Shown piece by piece: positions 7,728-15,063 of a stretch of 24,727 nucleotides of DNA (the stretch's first letter is position 1; every line of letters begins with the position of its first letter). Under the pieces are notes generated by a model. That model saw only the letters and a program-made list of their open reading frames with translations, had not been told where the DNA came from and did not search any database. Source of the DNA: CAJUPY01 sp051871275 (GTDB lineage Bacteria; Bacteroidota; Bacteroidia; Bacteroidales; Muribaculaceae); assembly GCA_051871275.1 (NCBI GenBank), contig JBJECR010000150.1, positions 1-24,727 of the forward strand. Reading direction: 5' to 3'. The position numbers and the translations under genes were made by a program.

Positions 7728-8134
7728 CACTATATACTCCCACTATAATACAACTGCCCAAAATCTGCGACCCTCGCGGAAATCTCTCTTTTATCCAAAA
7801 TGGCAACAAATTGCCGTTTGAAATAGCACGGTGCTACTGGATTTACGATGTTCCCGGAGGAAAAATGCGTGAGCCACATGCTTTCCGCACACAGGAACAG
7901 CTGATTGTGGCAATGTCAGGCAGTTTTGACGTGGTAATTTCCACTCCCGACGGCAGCCGCGAGCGTTACCGCCTGGACCGCTCATACAACGGACTTTATC
8001 TGCCCGCTATGACCTGGCGTGGACTTGACAATTTCTCCACAAACTCCGTGGCTATGATTCTCTCCTCCACGCTCTACGAGCCACAAGACTACATAAACGA
8101 TTTTGAACTTTACAAAGCACTCTGCCAAAAATGA
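7724..8134 (+). CDS. FdtA/QdtA-like dTDP-sugar 3,4-ketoisomerase, divergent copy
   Basis: 136 residues, a single cupin domain of the FdtA/QdtA (WxcM-like) family, which isomerises dTDP-4-keto-6-deoxyglucose to the 3-keto sugar before amination. The family core YDVPGG...QLIVAMSGSFDVVI is clear. The metal-free active site of FdtA uses two His in an HxH motif; here the matching segment is REPHAFRTQEQ, with H52 kept and Phe (F54) at the second His. The N-terminal specificity loop reads ICDPRGNL. So it may be less active, have different stereochemistry, or be the non-catalytic partner of the next protein. It overlaps both neighbours by 4 nt, giving near 1:1 translation. Confidence 0.85.
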   Translation: MTLYTPTIIQLPKICDPRGNLSFIQNGNKLPFEIARCYWIYDVPGGKMREPHAFRTQEQLIVAMSGSFDVVISTPDGSRERYRLDRSYNGLYLPAMTWRGLDNFSTNSVAMILSSTLYEPQDYINDFELYKALCQK

Positions 8135-8577
8135 GCAACGCCGATTCACATAAAATTTCACTGATTGCGGACTGCAAAATCATAGAACTGAACCGCAACA
8201 GACACGACTACGGCTCACTGACCGCCGTGGAAAATTCCGCCGATGCTCTTTTTGACATCAAACGTGTGTTTTACCTATACGATGTTCCCGGTGACTCTGA
8301 ACGCGGCGGACATTCCCACCACAAAGCACAGGAACTGATAGTGGCACTCAGCGGTAGTTTTGACGTGACCCTGCACGACGGACACACGGAAAAAACTTTC
8401 ACGCTAAACCGCCCATACAAAGCACTTTACATCCCTGCCGGAATATGGCGAAGCCTTAACGGTTTTTCCTCCGGTGCCGTTTGCCTGGTGCTTACGTCAG
8501 AACTATTTGACGAGAGCGACTATGTGCGAAACTTTGACACCTTCCTTACGCTAACATCAGAAAAATTGCCACGATGA
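8131..8577 (+). CDS. FdtA-like dTDP-sugar 3,4-ketoisomerase, canonical copy
   Basis: 148 residues, a second cupin of the same family and clearly paralogous to the protein before it (shared YDVPG, ELIVALSGSFDV, LYIPAGIWRSL). This copy keeps the expected His pair in ERGGHSHHKAQE (H61, H63), matching the catalytic RGxHxH segment of characterised FdtA. The N-terminal loop is NRHDYGSL; from memory, an Arg-His pair here is the FdtA (galacto) type rather than the QdtA (gluco) type. It is therefore the best candidate for the working ketoisomerase, giving dTDP-3-keto-6-deoxygalactose for FdtB. ATGA overlaps link it on both sides. Confidence 0.87.
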   Translation: MSNADSHKISLIADCKIIELNRNRHDYGSLTAVENSADALFDIKRVFYLYDVPGDSERGGHSHHKAQELIVALSGSFDVTLHDGHTEKTFTLNRPYKALYIPAGIWRSLNGFSSGAVCLVLTSELFDESDYVRNFDTFLTLTSEKLPR

Positions 8578-9695
8578 AAATTCCTTTCCTTGACCTCAAA
8601 GCCGTTAATGAGCCTTATTTCAGCGAAATATCTGCAATTTGCGAGCGTGTTGTCCGTTCCGGAAGATACATCGGAGGCGAGGAATGTGAAAATTTTGAAC
8701 GAGTTCTGGCAGAAAAAACGGGTACAAAATTTTGTGTAGGAGTGAGCAACGGGCTTGATGCTCTGCGACTTATCATTGAGGCATACAAGGCACTGGGCAT
8801 TTTCAAATCCGGCGATGAAATAATAGTGCCTGCAAACACGTACATTGCTTCCATCCTTGCCATTTCACAGGCAGGACTGACGCCCGTACTCGTGGAACCG
8901 ACACTTGAAACGCTGAACATAGACACTTCCGCCATTGAGGCAAAAATCACCGCAAAAACTCGCGGCATAATGACCGTACACCTCTACGGCAGAGTGGCTT
9001 TTGACAGCACTATGAAAGAAATTGCCGCTAAGCACGGTCTGAAAATTATTGAGGACAACGCACAAGCCATAGGTGCTGTTTTAGACACGCCGGGAGTAAG
9101 CGGAAATTCTCGCATCACGGGTGGACTGGGCGATGCCGGAGCATTCAGTTTTTATCCCACAAAAAATATCGGTGCACTTGGCGATGCCGGAGCTGTTACC
9201 ACAAACGATGAGGAACTTGCAAAAATGGTTCGCACACTCGCCAATTATGGTTCAGACCGCCGATACCATAACATTCAGATAGGCTACAACTGCCGTTTGG
9301 ATCCTATCCAAGCTGCCATTCTCTCTCTCAAACTCCAAGACCTTGATGCCATTTGCCGTCACCGCCAAAAATTGGCTCAAATCTATGATGAAAACATCAA
9401 AAGCAGCGATATTATAAAGCCTGCTATTCCGCAAAATCCACTTTCACACGTTTGGCACCAATACGTTATTCTTACGGAGAATCGTGACGCTCTCCGCAGC
9501 AAACTTGCCGAAGCAGGTATAGGCACAGACATAAATTACCCTACTCCGCCGCATCTTCAGCCATGCTATGCAAACACTTTTACTTCAGACACTTACCCTA
9601 TCACCGAAAGAATTTGCCGCCAATGCCTTTCCTTGCCGCTTTCTGCGGCACTTACTCAAGAAAATGCAATCTTTGTTGCGGAAAGCATTTGCTAA
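8574..9695 (+). CDS. FdtB-like dTDP-sugar 3-aminotransferase (DegT/DnrJ/EryC1/StrS)
   Basis: 373 residues, full length for a PLP-dependent sugar aminotransferase. Family marks: N-terminal IPFLDLKAVNEPYF, GVSNGLDALRLIIEA (cofactor phosphate site), EIIVPANTYIASILAI, IIEDNAQAIGA (Asp that binds the pyridine N), FYPTKNIGALGDAGAV with the Schiff-base lysine K197, and NYGSDRRYHNIQIGYNCRLDPIQAAIL. After two ketoisomerase genes it most likely aminates C3 to give dTDP-3-amino-3,6-dideoxyhexose for a surface glycan. The N-acetyltransferase (FdtC) and glycosyltransferases expected downstream are absent; ilvC follows on the opposite strand. The last codon and stop (TAA, 9693-9695) overlap the first degenerate unit of a TAGCTA repeat array. 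Confidence 0.9.
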   Translation: MKIPFLDLKAVNEPYFSEISAICERVVRSGRYIGGEECENFERVLAEKTGTKFCVGVSNGLDALRLIIEAYKALGIFKSGDEIIVPANTYIASILAISQAGLTPVLVEPTLETLNIDTSAIEAKITAKTRGIMTVHLYGRVAFDSTMKEIAAKHGLKIIEDNAQAIGAVLDTPGVSGNSRITGGLGDAGAFSFYPTKNIGALGDAGAVTTNDEELAKMVRTLANYGSDRRYHNIQIGYNCRLDPIQAAILSLKLQDLDAICRHRQKLAQIYDENIKSSDIIKPAIPQNPLSHVWHQYVILTENRDALRSKLAEAGIGTDINYPTPPHLQPCYANTFTSDTYPITERICRQCLSLPLSAALTQENAIFVAESIC

Positions 9696-9757
9696 AGTAG
9701 CTATCATAGCTATTTTAGCTAATTTAGCTACCTTAGCTAATTTAGCTAATCTTGCTT
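9689..9757. repeat. TAGCTA 9-bp repeat array 1
   Basis: Six perfect TAGCTA hexamers at exact 9-bp intervals (9698, 9707, 9716, 9725, 9734, 9743) separated by trinucleotides TCA, TTT, ATT, CCT, ATT, flanked in phase by TTGCTA (9689) and TTGCTT (9752). The array starts inside the fdtB stop region and ends just before the ilvC terminator. TAGCTA is its own reverse complement, so the array has no intrinsic strand. Confidence 0.95.
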
Positions 9758-9758
9758 A

Positions 9759-9793
9759 TAAAAAAAAGCGGCAACACTTTCGCATCGCCGCTT
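9759..9793 (-). terminator. Intrinsic terminator of ilvC
   Basis: On the minus strand AAGCGGC (9787-9793) pairs with GCCGCTT (9766-9772) across a 14-nt loop, followed by a T tract (A run 9760-9767 on the plus strand). It is placed 29 nt after the ilvC stop and would also help block plus-strand readthrough. Confidence 0.85.
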
Positions 9794-9820
9794 AATTATG
9801 CATTATGAATTATGCATTAT
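9794..9820. repeat. Two tandem copies of AATTATGCATTAT(G)
   Basis: A 14-nt unit built on the palindrome ATGCAT occurs twice in a row (9794-9807, 9808-9820) between the ilvC stop and its terminator. The flanking sequence CTTAATTAT is itself repeated on both sides (9791, 9821). It looks like a short AT-rich intergenic repeat. Confidence 0.7.
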
Positions 9821-9821
9821 C

Positions 9822-10865
9822 TTAATTATTTTCCGGACGGAGTTTGCGGACAGTTTCACCGGTACGCCAGAGTTCACTTTCGCGGAGCTGACGGAGTTCT
9901 TCGTTAAGACCTTCGCGGTAGCCCGGCTGAGAGTTACTGTCGATAGATTTCTGTGCTTCAACACCATCTTTCACGCTCTTATAAAGCTGTTGTACAACCG
10001 GTTTGATAGCATCGTGGAACGGTCCCATCCAGTCCAAAGCACCACGCTGAGCTGTAGTAGAGCAGTTTGCGTACATCCAGTCCATACCTTTAGTAGCGAT
10101 GAGCGGCATAAGTGACTGTGAAAGTTCTTCCACTGTTTCATTGAATGCTTCAGACGGAGTGTGACCGTTTTCACGAAGCACTTCATACTGTGCAAGGAAA
10201 AGACCCTGGATAGCACCCATAAGAGAACCGCGTTCACCTGTAAGGTCGCTGACAGCTTCACGAGTAAATGTAGTTTCAAAAAGATAGCCGGAACCGATAC
10301 CGATACCGAGAGCAAGAGTACGGTCAAGTGCCTTGCCTGTAGCATCCTGATAAACAGCAAAAGAGGAGTTGATGCCACGGCCTTCAAGGAACAAGCTGCG
10401 TACTGATGCACCGGAACCTTTAGGAGCTACCATTATTACGTCAACATCTGCAGGAGGCACAACGCCTGTGCGGTCGCTCCAAGTGATAGCAAAGCCATGA
10501 GAGAAATATAATGCTTTTCCTGCAGAGAGAGCTTTCTTGATTGTTGGCCAAACACTGATTACAGCAGCATCAGAGAGCAAGCAGCAGATAATAGTACCTT
10601 TTTCACATGCTTCTTCAATACTGAAGAGTGTTTCACCCGGTTTCCAACCGTCTGCAACAGCCTTATCGTAAGTTTTGCCGGCACGCTGACCGATAATTAC
10701 GTTAAAACCATTGTCACGGAGGTTTTGTCCTTGGCCGGGGCCTTGTACACCATAACCAATGACTGCAATAGTTTCATCTTTGAGAATTTCACGTGCTTTT
10801 TCAAGAGGAAATTCCTCGCGAGTTACGACGGTTTCTTCAACACCGCCAAAGTTTAATTTTGCCAT
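9822..10865 (-). CDS. ilvC: Ketol-acid reductoisomerase
   Basis: 347 residues from the ATG at 10865. Upstream in-frame codons to 10943 are rejected because the promoter (10902-10932) lies inside that extension, and the protein proper begins MAKLNFGGVEETVV. It converts acetolactate or acetohydroxybutyrate with NADPH and Mg2+ to the dihydroxy acids of valine/isoleucine synthesis. Visible: Rossmann glycine motif IAVIGYGVQGPGQGQNLRD, PKGSGASVRSLFLEGRGIN, and the metal-binding region with AVSDLTGERGSLMGAIQGLF and ETVEELSQSLM. The other ilv/leu genes are not nearby. The leader is only ~30 nt, too short for an attenuator, so amino-acid control must act elsewhere or through initiation. It has its own terminator at 9759-9793. 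Confidence 0.95.
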   Translation of the reverse strand: MAKLNFGGVEETVVTREEFPLEKAREILKDETIAVIGYGVQGPGQGQNLRDNGFNVIIGQRAGKTYDKAVADGWKPGETLFSIEEACEKGTIICCLLSDAAVISVWPTIKKALSAGKALYFSHGFAITWSDRTGVVPPADVDVIMVAPKGSGASVRSLFLEGRGINSSFAVYQDATGKALDRTLALGIGIGSGYLFETTFTREAVSDLTGERGSLMGAIQGLFLAQYEVLRENGHTPSEAFNETVEELSQSLMPLIATKGMDWMYANCSTTAQRGALDWMGPFHDAIKPVVQQLYKSVKDGVEAQKSIDSNSQPGYREGLNEELRQLRESELWRTGETVRKLRPENN

Positions 10866-10901
10866 AATTATAATTTTTAAGCCAATTTTCAAATTTTGCC
10901 A

Positions 10902-10932
10902 CAAATTTACGCTTTTTATTCGTATTCTGCAA
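10902..10932 (-). promoter_or_regulatory. Promoter of ilvC
   Basis: Minus-strand TTG (10930-10932), a 20-nt spacer and TAAATTTG (10902-10909), with a predicted start near 10896. Confidence 0.8.
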
Positions 10933-10952
10933 TAATTTTCCAAATAATATTA

Positions 10953-10971
10953 TATAAAACTATGTTTTATA
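10953..10971 (-). terminator. Weak AT-rich hairpin behind the adhesin-like gene
   Basis: TATAAAA (10953-10959) pairs with TTTTATA (10965-10971) across CTATG, 27 nt after the stop of the 1043-residue gene. No proper T tract follows on the minus strand. It may be a poor terminator, so some readthrough into ilvC cannot be excluded. Confidence 0.3.
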
Positions 10972-10997
10972 ACATTTTTTGCACTTTTACCGCACTT

Positions 10998-13900
10998 TTA
11001 TAACACAACTTTCGCTATTTTGCCGGCTGCTTTGACGATAAAGACGCCGTTTGCGGCAACAGGTATTACATTTCCGTTACCACTGTAAATAAGTGTGCCT
11101 GCCGGAGTGAATACACTCACGTTTTCTCCATTTGTACCGGAAACGTAAATTGTGCCATTGCTTGCCGTGATAGTTACGTCACTCATCTCTATGCTTTCCA
11201 ACCTTGCGGAAACGTTAAAGTCCAAAGTAATAGGAGCGGATTCACCGGAAGCAAAAAGTTTCACAACACTTGCAGTGTGTTCTCCCTCATCAAGGCTTGA
11301 AACATCAAATGTGGTGACATTTGCAGGCACCTGCGTGCTTTTTCCGTCAATAGTCACACGGTAACCCGTGAAAGCACCTGCGGAAGAGCCCAGTCCGGAG
11401 TGTTTAATACCCGTGGTGAGAGCCACATCATCAACAAGGAGGAAAAATCCGTCGTATGTGCAGTAGTTGATAGCCACATATTTTGCATCGTGCGGAATGT
11501 TATATTCATAATATGTGTAATCCACCGGAATTGCGATATCTTCAGTGATAAATGTGAAATCTTCCGGATTCATTCCCGTTGTGGAATATCCAATGCGGAT
11601 AGATTCCAGGTAACTGTCATCGATAAGAGTGTAACTGCGAGCCTGGAAAGAGAATTTGAAGTCGCGGTGATAGTCCAGTTGCGGAGAGATAAACCAGTCG
11701 TCGGTGTCATGTTTATCCGGGTCACCTTCACTCTCGGAACTCTGCGTTGCGGCAGCGGCAAAGAAACCAAGAGCACGTTCTCCGCTGTATGCAGTTTCCT
11801 GTGGCATAGCAGGATAAGTGCTTTTGCCGTTAAAGATTATAGCTGCCATTTTAGAACCCATACCCGGGAAAGATATACCCGTGAAACCGTATGAAAGGAG
11901 CATATCACCATCGTGATAGTTCCAGCCGTTTTCACCCGGTGCATTTATTTCAAAGTCCGCAAAATCATCACCGTCAAAATCTTCTTTAATATCTGCAAAG
12001 AAGTCCCAAGCCAGAGTTTTGCTATCCTCGATATAGTCTATATTCGCAGCCGGGAGCAGTTTCTGAGTGAGTTGTGCGGAAATGCTCTGCGTATTGTCCG
12101 TGAGAGTTACGGTGGTGTTGTATATTTCAAAACCTTTCTTTGTAATTCTCACACTGTAATTGCCTTTGAGGAGGTTTGTGATGGTGGCAGTACCGTTTTC
12201 CACAGTTGCAGTGTGAGGGTCATAACCCGGTTTATAAACCTCGAAGAGAGCACCGTCTGCATCTGCCGTATTTCCGGAATTTGTGGTAAGCGAGAGAGTA
12301 AAATCGCATCGCATATCTTTTTCCACAGCATCGGAATAAGTAAGGTCGGACGTAGTATTATCTATTAAATAATGTGCTTTTACGGCGTAAAAATACTTGC
12401 CCTGCGGCAAACTGCTCCATTCCTCATCTGTAAGCGTAAAACCGGAAGATGTAGGGAACACTTTCCACTTATCAGGTTCCGTAGAGTCCTGAGTGTTCAT
12501 TCTCACTACGTCGTATTCTATTTCCGTTTCTTCATTTTCCTCGATATTTTCGCCTACAGGGTGAATGAGCATAGCACCGGCATAATCCATTTCGCTGAAA
12601 TAGCGGTAAGAGTCCGGAGCGGCATAGTATGTGGCAAAGAAAGATTTCTTGCCCGGGAGAATATCCTTGTTTGTATCGCGTGCAATACTTACCGGTCCGT
12701 CACCTGCAATAGCGATAGCACAGCCGTAAGGACAGGAAATAGGCTCAGGCAAAGTTACTTGCGTCCACATATCCGTCAAATTCGGAATCACGTTTGAATA
12801 AAGGACTTTTCCGGTAGGCAAACCGTCGCTGCCAACTTCTATCACATAGACGTAAAGTGCTGAGGCAATATCAGGTACATACATTGAGTAATACCTAAAC
12901 TCGTGGAGGGTAATGGGATAGTTGAAAAGGCTACCCACAACATTGTTTTCCGAACCGGTATCGTAGCCGAGAGCAGAACCAGGGATAGAATTGTCATAAC
13001 CAAGTTCACGGAGGTGTGCCGGGCGATACCATTTCACGTTGCCCTTGCCGTCGGATTCAATTTTAAGAGGAGCTATATTGCTTTGTTTCAGAGTTATAGC
13101 AGGGAGTGTCACATTAGCTTCACTTTCCGTAAGAGTACAATCCGCAGTGTAATCAGTGAGCAAATTTTTCTCTATTTTCAGAGTATAAACAGTGCTGTTT
13201 CCAGCCACAGTCACTCCGGAGAAAGAGAATTTTCCGTCAGCGTCTGTAGTTGTGGCATAATCATCATAGCCTGTGAGAATAACCTGTGCACTTTTCACGG
13301 GGCTGCCATTTGAGTGAACAGCCGTGCCGGAAACAGTGCCTTTAAGCATCTCGTTCATAGTGATATTCACTGTTGACGTATTGCCGTTTGTCACCACAGC
13401 CTGCTGAACATCAGCGTTATAGCCATGAAGTTCCGCTGCAACATTGTACGTTCCTGCCGGCACTTTTGCGAACTCGAATTGTCCCGTTGCATCGGTCACC
13501 ACCGTGTAAGCCGTAGGATTTTCCTTGAGATAAACCTTTACTCCGGAATTATCCTGCTTGCCGGCAACAGTTACTTTGCCGCTTACCGTACCACCTTCTT
13601 TTTCAGCAATTTTCAGGTTTTTAATCACGATAATCATACCCTTGCTTTGAGCCAGGTAGTGGCGGAAACTGATGTAGTAATCGCCTGCCGACATTTCAGG
13701 CAGAGGTATTTCACATTTTTCGCCGTAATAGTTTTTAATTTCTTTGTCAAAAAGCACGGTGTGAGTGGAAGGGTCTGTGCTTGAGCCTATTCCCACCTGC
13801 AGATTTTCACGTTCATAGTATGAAGTGAATGCCGTGAACGACAAAACGTAATTTTTACCGCTCTCAAAGGTGACAGCCGGAGAAATCATCACGTTGTTCA

Positions 13901-14129
13901 CATCGTTTTCCGTGCTATAGTTTGAAGCAGCACCGTAACCGCCATAAGCACTATTGCCATAGACCCAACTGATGCCGTCACCGTCTAAATCAATCATTGA
14001 CCATTGAGCCAATTCACTTTCACTAAAATCACAACTGTAAGGCACTGTCACGCCTGCAGTTACATCTAAATTCAACGCCATTGCCGCAAATAACGGCAGT
14101 AGCGAAATCAATCTTTTTACCTTATGCAT
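10998..14129 (-). CDS. Large secreted adhesin-like protein with choice-of-anchor J and carboxypeptidase-regulatory-like domains
   Basis: 1043 residues with a signal peptide (1 to about 25, ISLLPLFAAMALNLDVTAG). A beta-sandwich resembling the choice-of-anchor J/cleaved-adhesin family covers about 30-180. Two carboxypeptidase-regulatory-like domains follow at about 182-262 (VSGKVTVAG...GTYNVAAELHGY) and 264-350 (TVSGTAVHSNGSPV). There is a beta-rich middle, a PEGA-like segment near 620-700 (LLKGNYSVRITKKGFEIYNT), and a second anchor-J/adhesin domain near 720-900 (DFDGDDFADFEINAPGENGW, DDWFISPQLDY). The last ~70 residues resemble a T9SS type A sorting domain (NGVFIVKAAGKIAKVVL). Similar domains occur in gingipain and HagA adhesins, but no protease domain is present. 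It is probably exported and surface-attached; ligand unknown. It has its own promoter, divergent from the TerB/J gene. Confidence 0.85.
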   Translation of the reverse strand: MHKVKRLISLLPLFAAMALNLDVTAGVTVPYSCDFSESELAQWSMIDLDGDGISWVYGNSAYGGYGAASNYSTENDVNNVMISPAVTFESGKNYVLSFTAFTSYYERENLQVGIGSSTDPSTHTVLFDKEIKNYYGEKCEIPLPEMSAGDYYISFRHYLAQSKGMIIVIKNLKIAEKEGGTVSGKVTVAGKQDNSGVKVYLKENPTAYTVVTDATGQFEFAKVPAGTYNVAAELHGYNADVQQAVVTNGNTSTVNITMNEMLKGTVSGTAVHSNGSPVKSAQVILTGYDDYATTTDADGKFSFSGVTVAGNSTVYTLKIEKNLLTDYTADCTLTESEANVTLPAITLKQSNIAPLKIESDGKGNVKWYRPAHLRELGYDNSIPGSALGYDTGSENNVVGSLFNYPITLHEFRYYSMYVPDIASALYVYVIEVGSDGLPTGKVLYSNVIPNLTDMWTQVTLPEPISCPYGCAIAIAGDGPVSIARDTNKDILPGKKSFFATYYAAPDSYRYFSEMDYAGAMLIHPVGENIEENEETEIEYDVVRMNTQDSTEPDKWKVFPTSSGFTLTDEEWSSLPQGKYFYAVKAHYLIDNTTSDLTYSDAVEKDMRCDFTLSLTTNSGNTADADGALFEVYKPGYDPHTATVENGTATITNLLKGNYSVRITKKGFEIYNTTVTLTDNTQSISAQLTQKLLPAANIDYIEDSKTLAWDFFADIKEDFDGDDFADFEINAPGENGWNYHDGDMLLSYGFTGISFPGMGSKMAAIIFNGKSTYPAMPQETAYSGERALGFFAAAATQSSESEGDPDKHDTDDWFISPQLDYHRDFKFSFQARSYTLIDDSYLESIRIGYSTTGMNPEDFTFITEDIAIPVDYTYYEYNIPHDAKYVAINYCTYDGFFLLVDDVALTTGIKHSGLGSSAGAFTGYRVTIDGKSTQVPANVTTFDVSSLDEGEHTASVVKLFASGESAPITLDFNVSARLESIEMSDVTITASNGTIYVSGTNGENVSVFTPAGTLIYSGNGNVIPVAANGVFIVKAAGKIAKVVL

Positions 14130-14165
14130 ATACTAATAATTAAAAAGTATTACGAATTAATAGAG

Positions 14166-14173
14166 CAAAGTTA
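14166..14173 (-). promoter_or_regulatory. -7 element for the adhesin-like gene
   Basis: Minus-strand TAACTTTG, 37 nt before the ATG. No TTG is found 19-21 nt further upstream, so the promoter is only partly supported. Confidence 0.6.
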
Positions 14174-14189
14174 ATTATATTTTTCTTAA

Positions 14190-14218
14190 TTGTATATTGA
14201 AAAAATTAACTAATTTTG
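14190..14218 (+). promoter_or_regulatory. Promoter of the TerB/J-domain gene
   Basis: TTG (14190-14192), an 18-nt spacer (one short of the usual here) and TAATTTTG (14211-14218), 39 nt before the ATG. It lies back to back with the promoter of the adhesin-like gene in a 127-nt divergent region. Confidence 0.65.
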
Positions 14219-14256
14219 CAAAATAAACTTTTAATCACATAAAATATTACATCAAC

Positions 14257-15042
14257 ATGGGCTGTATTTGCTGGATAGGTGCATTTATCGGAGGAATGTT
14301 GTTCGGATTTCCCGGTGCTATCATTGGTTATTTTCTCTGCTATTTTCTCAGTAAAATGGTAGGGGAAGACAATTACGTACAAAACACCACATCAAACAGA
14401 ACATATTATCAAGAACGTACACAGCAACAATCAAACCGCTTTTTTAACAGCTTGATGCTCCTCACCGCTCATGTGATTATGGCAGACGGCAAAATTATGC
14501 ACTCCGAAATGGAATTTGTGCGTGCTTTTTTGCGTACAAACTTCGGTCAGCAAGGTGCCGTTTCCGGTGAAGCTATTCTCCGCGAACACTTTAATTTCAA
14601 AAAAGCGTACGGTGCAAACATGTGGGAAGAAAAAGTACGCAACACCTGCTACGAAATTTCCGCAACTATGCCCGCAGAACACCGCATACAGCTCATTGCA
14701 TACCTTGCGGAAATTGCAAAAGCTGATGGCATTATAGAAAACTCGGAAGTTGACGCTATCCATTTTATTACCGCAAACCTCGGTCTTCAGCCTTCTATCG
14801 CAGACCAATTCCTGGCTATCTCGAATACCGACACAAGCCTTGACAATGCTTATAAAATCCTTGGTGTTTCGCCTAATGCCACCGATGATAAAGTTCGCAA
14901 GGCTTACAAACGCCTCGTCCTCCAGTATCACCCGGACAAGGTGGCTCACCTGGGCGAGGAAGTAAAAGCAAACGCTACAAGAAAACTCCAGGAAATAAAC
15001 AAGGCTCGCGACATTGTCTATAAATCTCGCGGCATGAACTAA
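14257..15042 (+). CDS. DjlA-like membrane co-chaperone (TerB and J domains)
   Basis: 261 residues. A hydrophobic glycine-rich N-terminus (about 5-32) anchors it in the inner membrane. A TerB-like helical domain covers about 62-175 with the paired acidic motifs VIMADGKIMHSEMEF and IAKADGIIENSEVDAI. A C-terminal J domain (about 196-258) has ILGVSPNATDDKVRKAYKRL and the essential HPD (225-227) that stimulates the Hsp70 ATPase. The architecture matches DjlA, a membrane-bound DnaK partner. It is the first of four closely spaced plus-strand genes; thyA follows after 21 nt. No sign of a tellurite-resistance cluster is seen. Confidence 0.88.
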   Translation: MGCICWIGAFIGGMLFGFPGAIIGYFLCYFLSKMVGEDNYVQNTTSNRTYYQERTQQQSNRFFNSLMLLTAHVIMADGKIMHSEMEFVRAFLRTNFGQQGAVSGEAILREHFNFKKAYGANMWEEKVRNTCYEISATMPAEHRIQLIAYLAEIAKADGIIENSEVDAIHFITANLGLQPSIADQFLAISNTDTSLDNAYKILGVSPNATDDKVRKAYKRLVLQYHPDKVAHLGEEVKANATRKLQEINKARDIVYKSRGMN

Positions 15043-15063
15043 TCCCCCCCTATTTTTACTCCC

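Noticed and set aside
9568..9795. 75-residue plus-strand ORF containing Leu-Ala-Asn repeats
   Set aside because: It overlaps the end of the aminotransferase in another frame and its repeats are simply the 9-bp TAGCTA array read in triplets.
10866..10901. Branched-chain amino acid attenuator or T-box before ilvC
   Set aside because: The predicted leader is only about 30 nt, with no hairpin or leader peptide.
11400..12368. Long plus-strand ORFs opposite the adhesin-like gene
   Set aside because: Low-complexity shadows of the minus-strand gene; no domain, promoter or ribosome-binding site.
14257..15042. Tellurite-resistance gene because of the TerB-like domain
   Set aside because: The C-terminal J domain and N-terminal membrane helix match DjlA-type co-chaperones, and no other ter genes are present.
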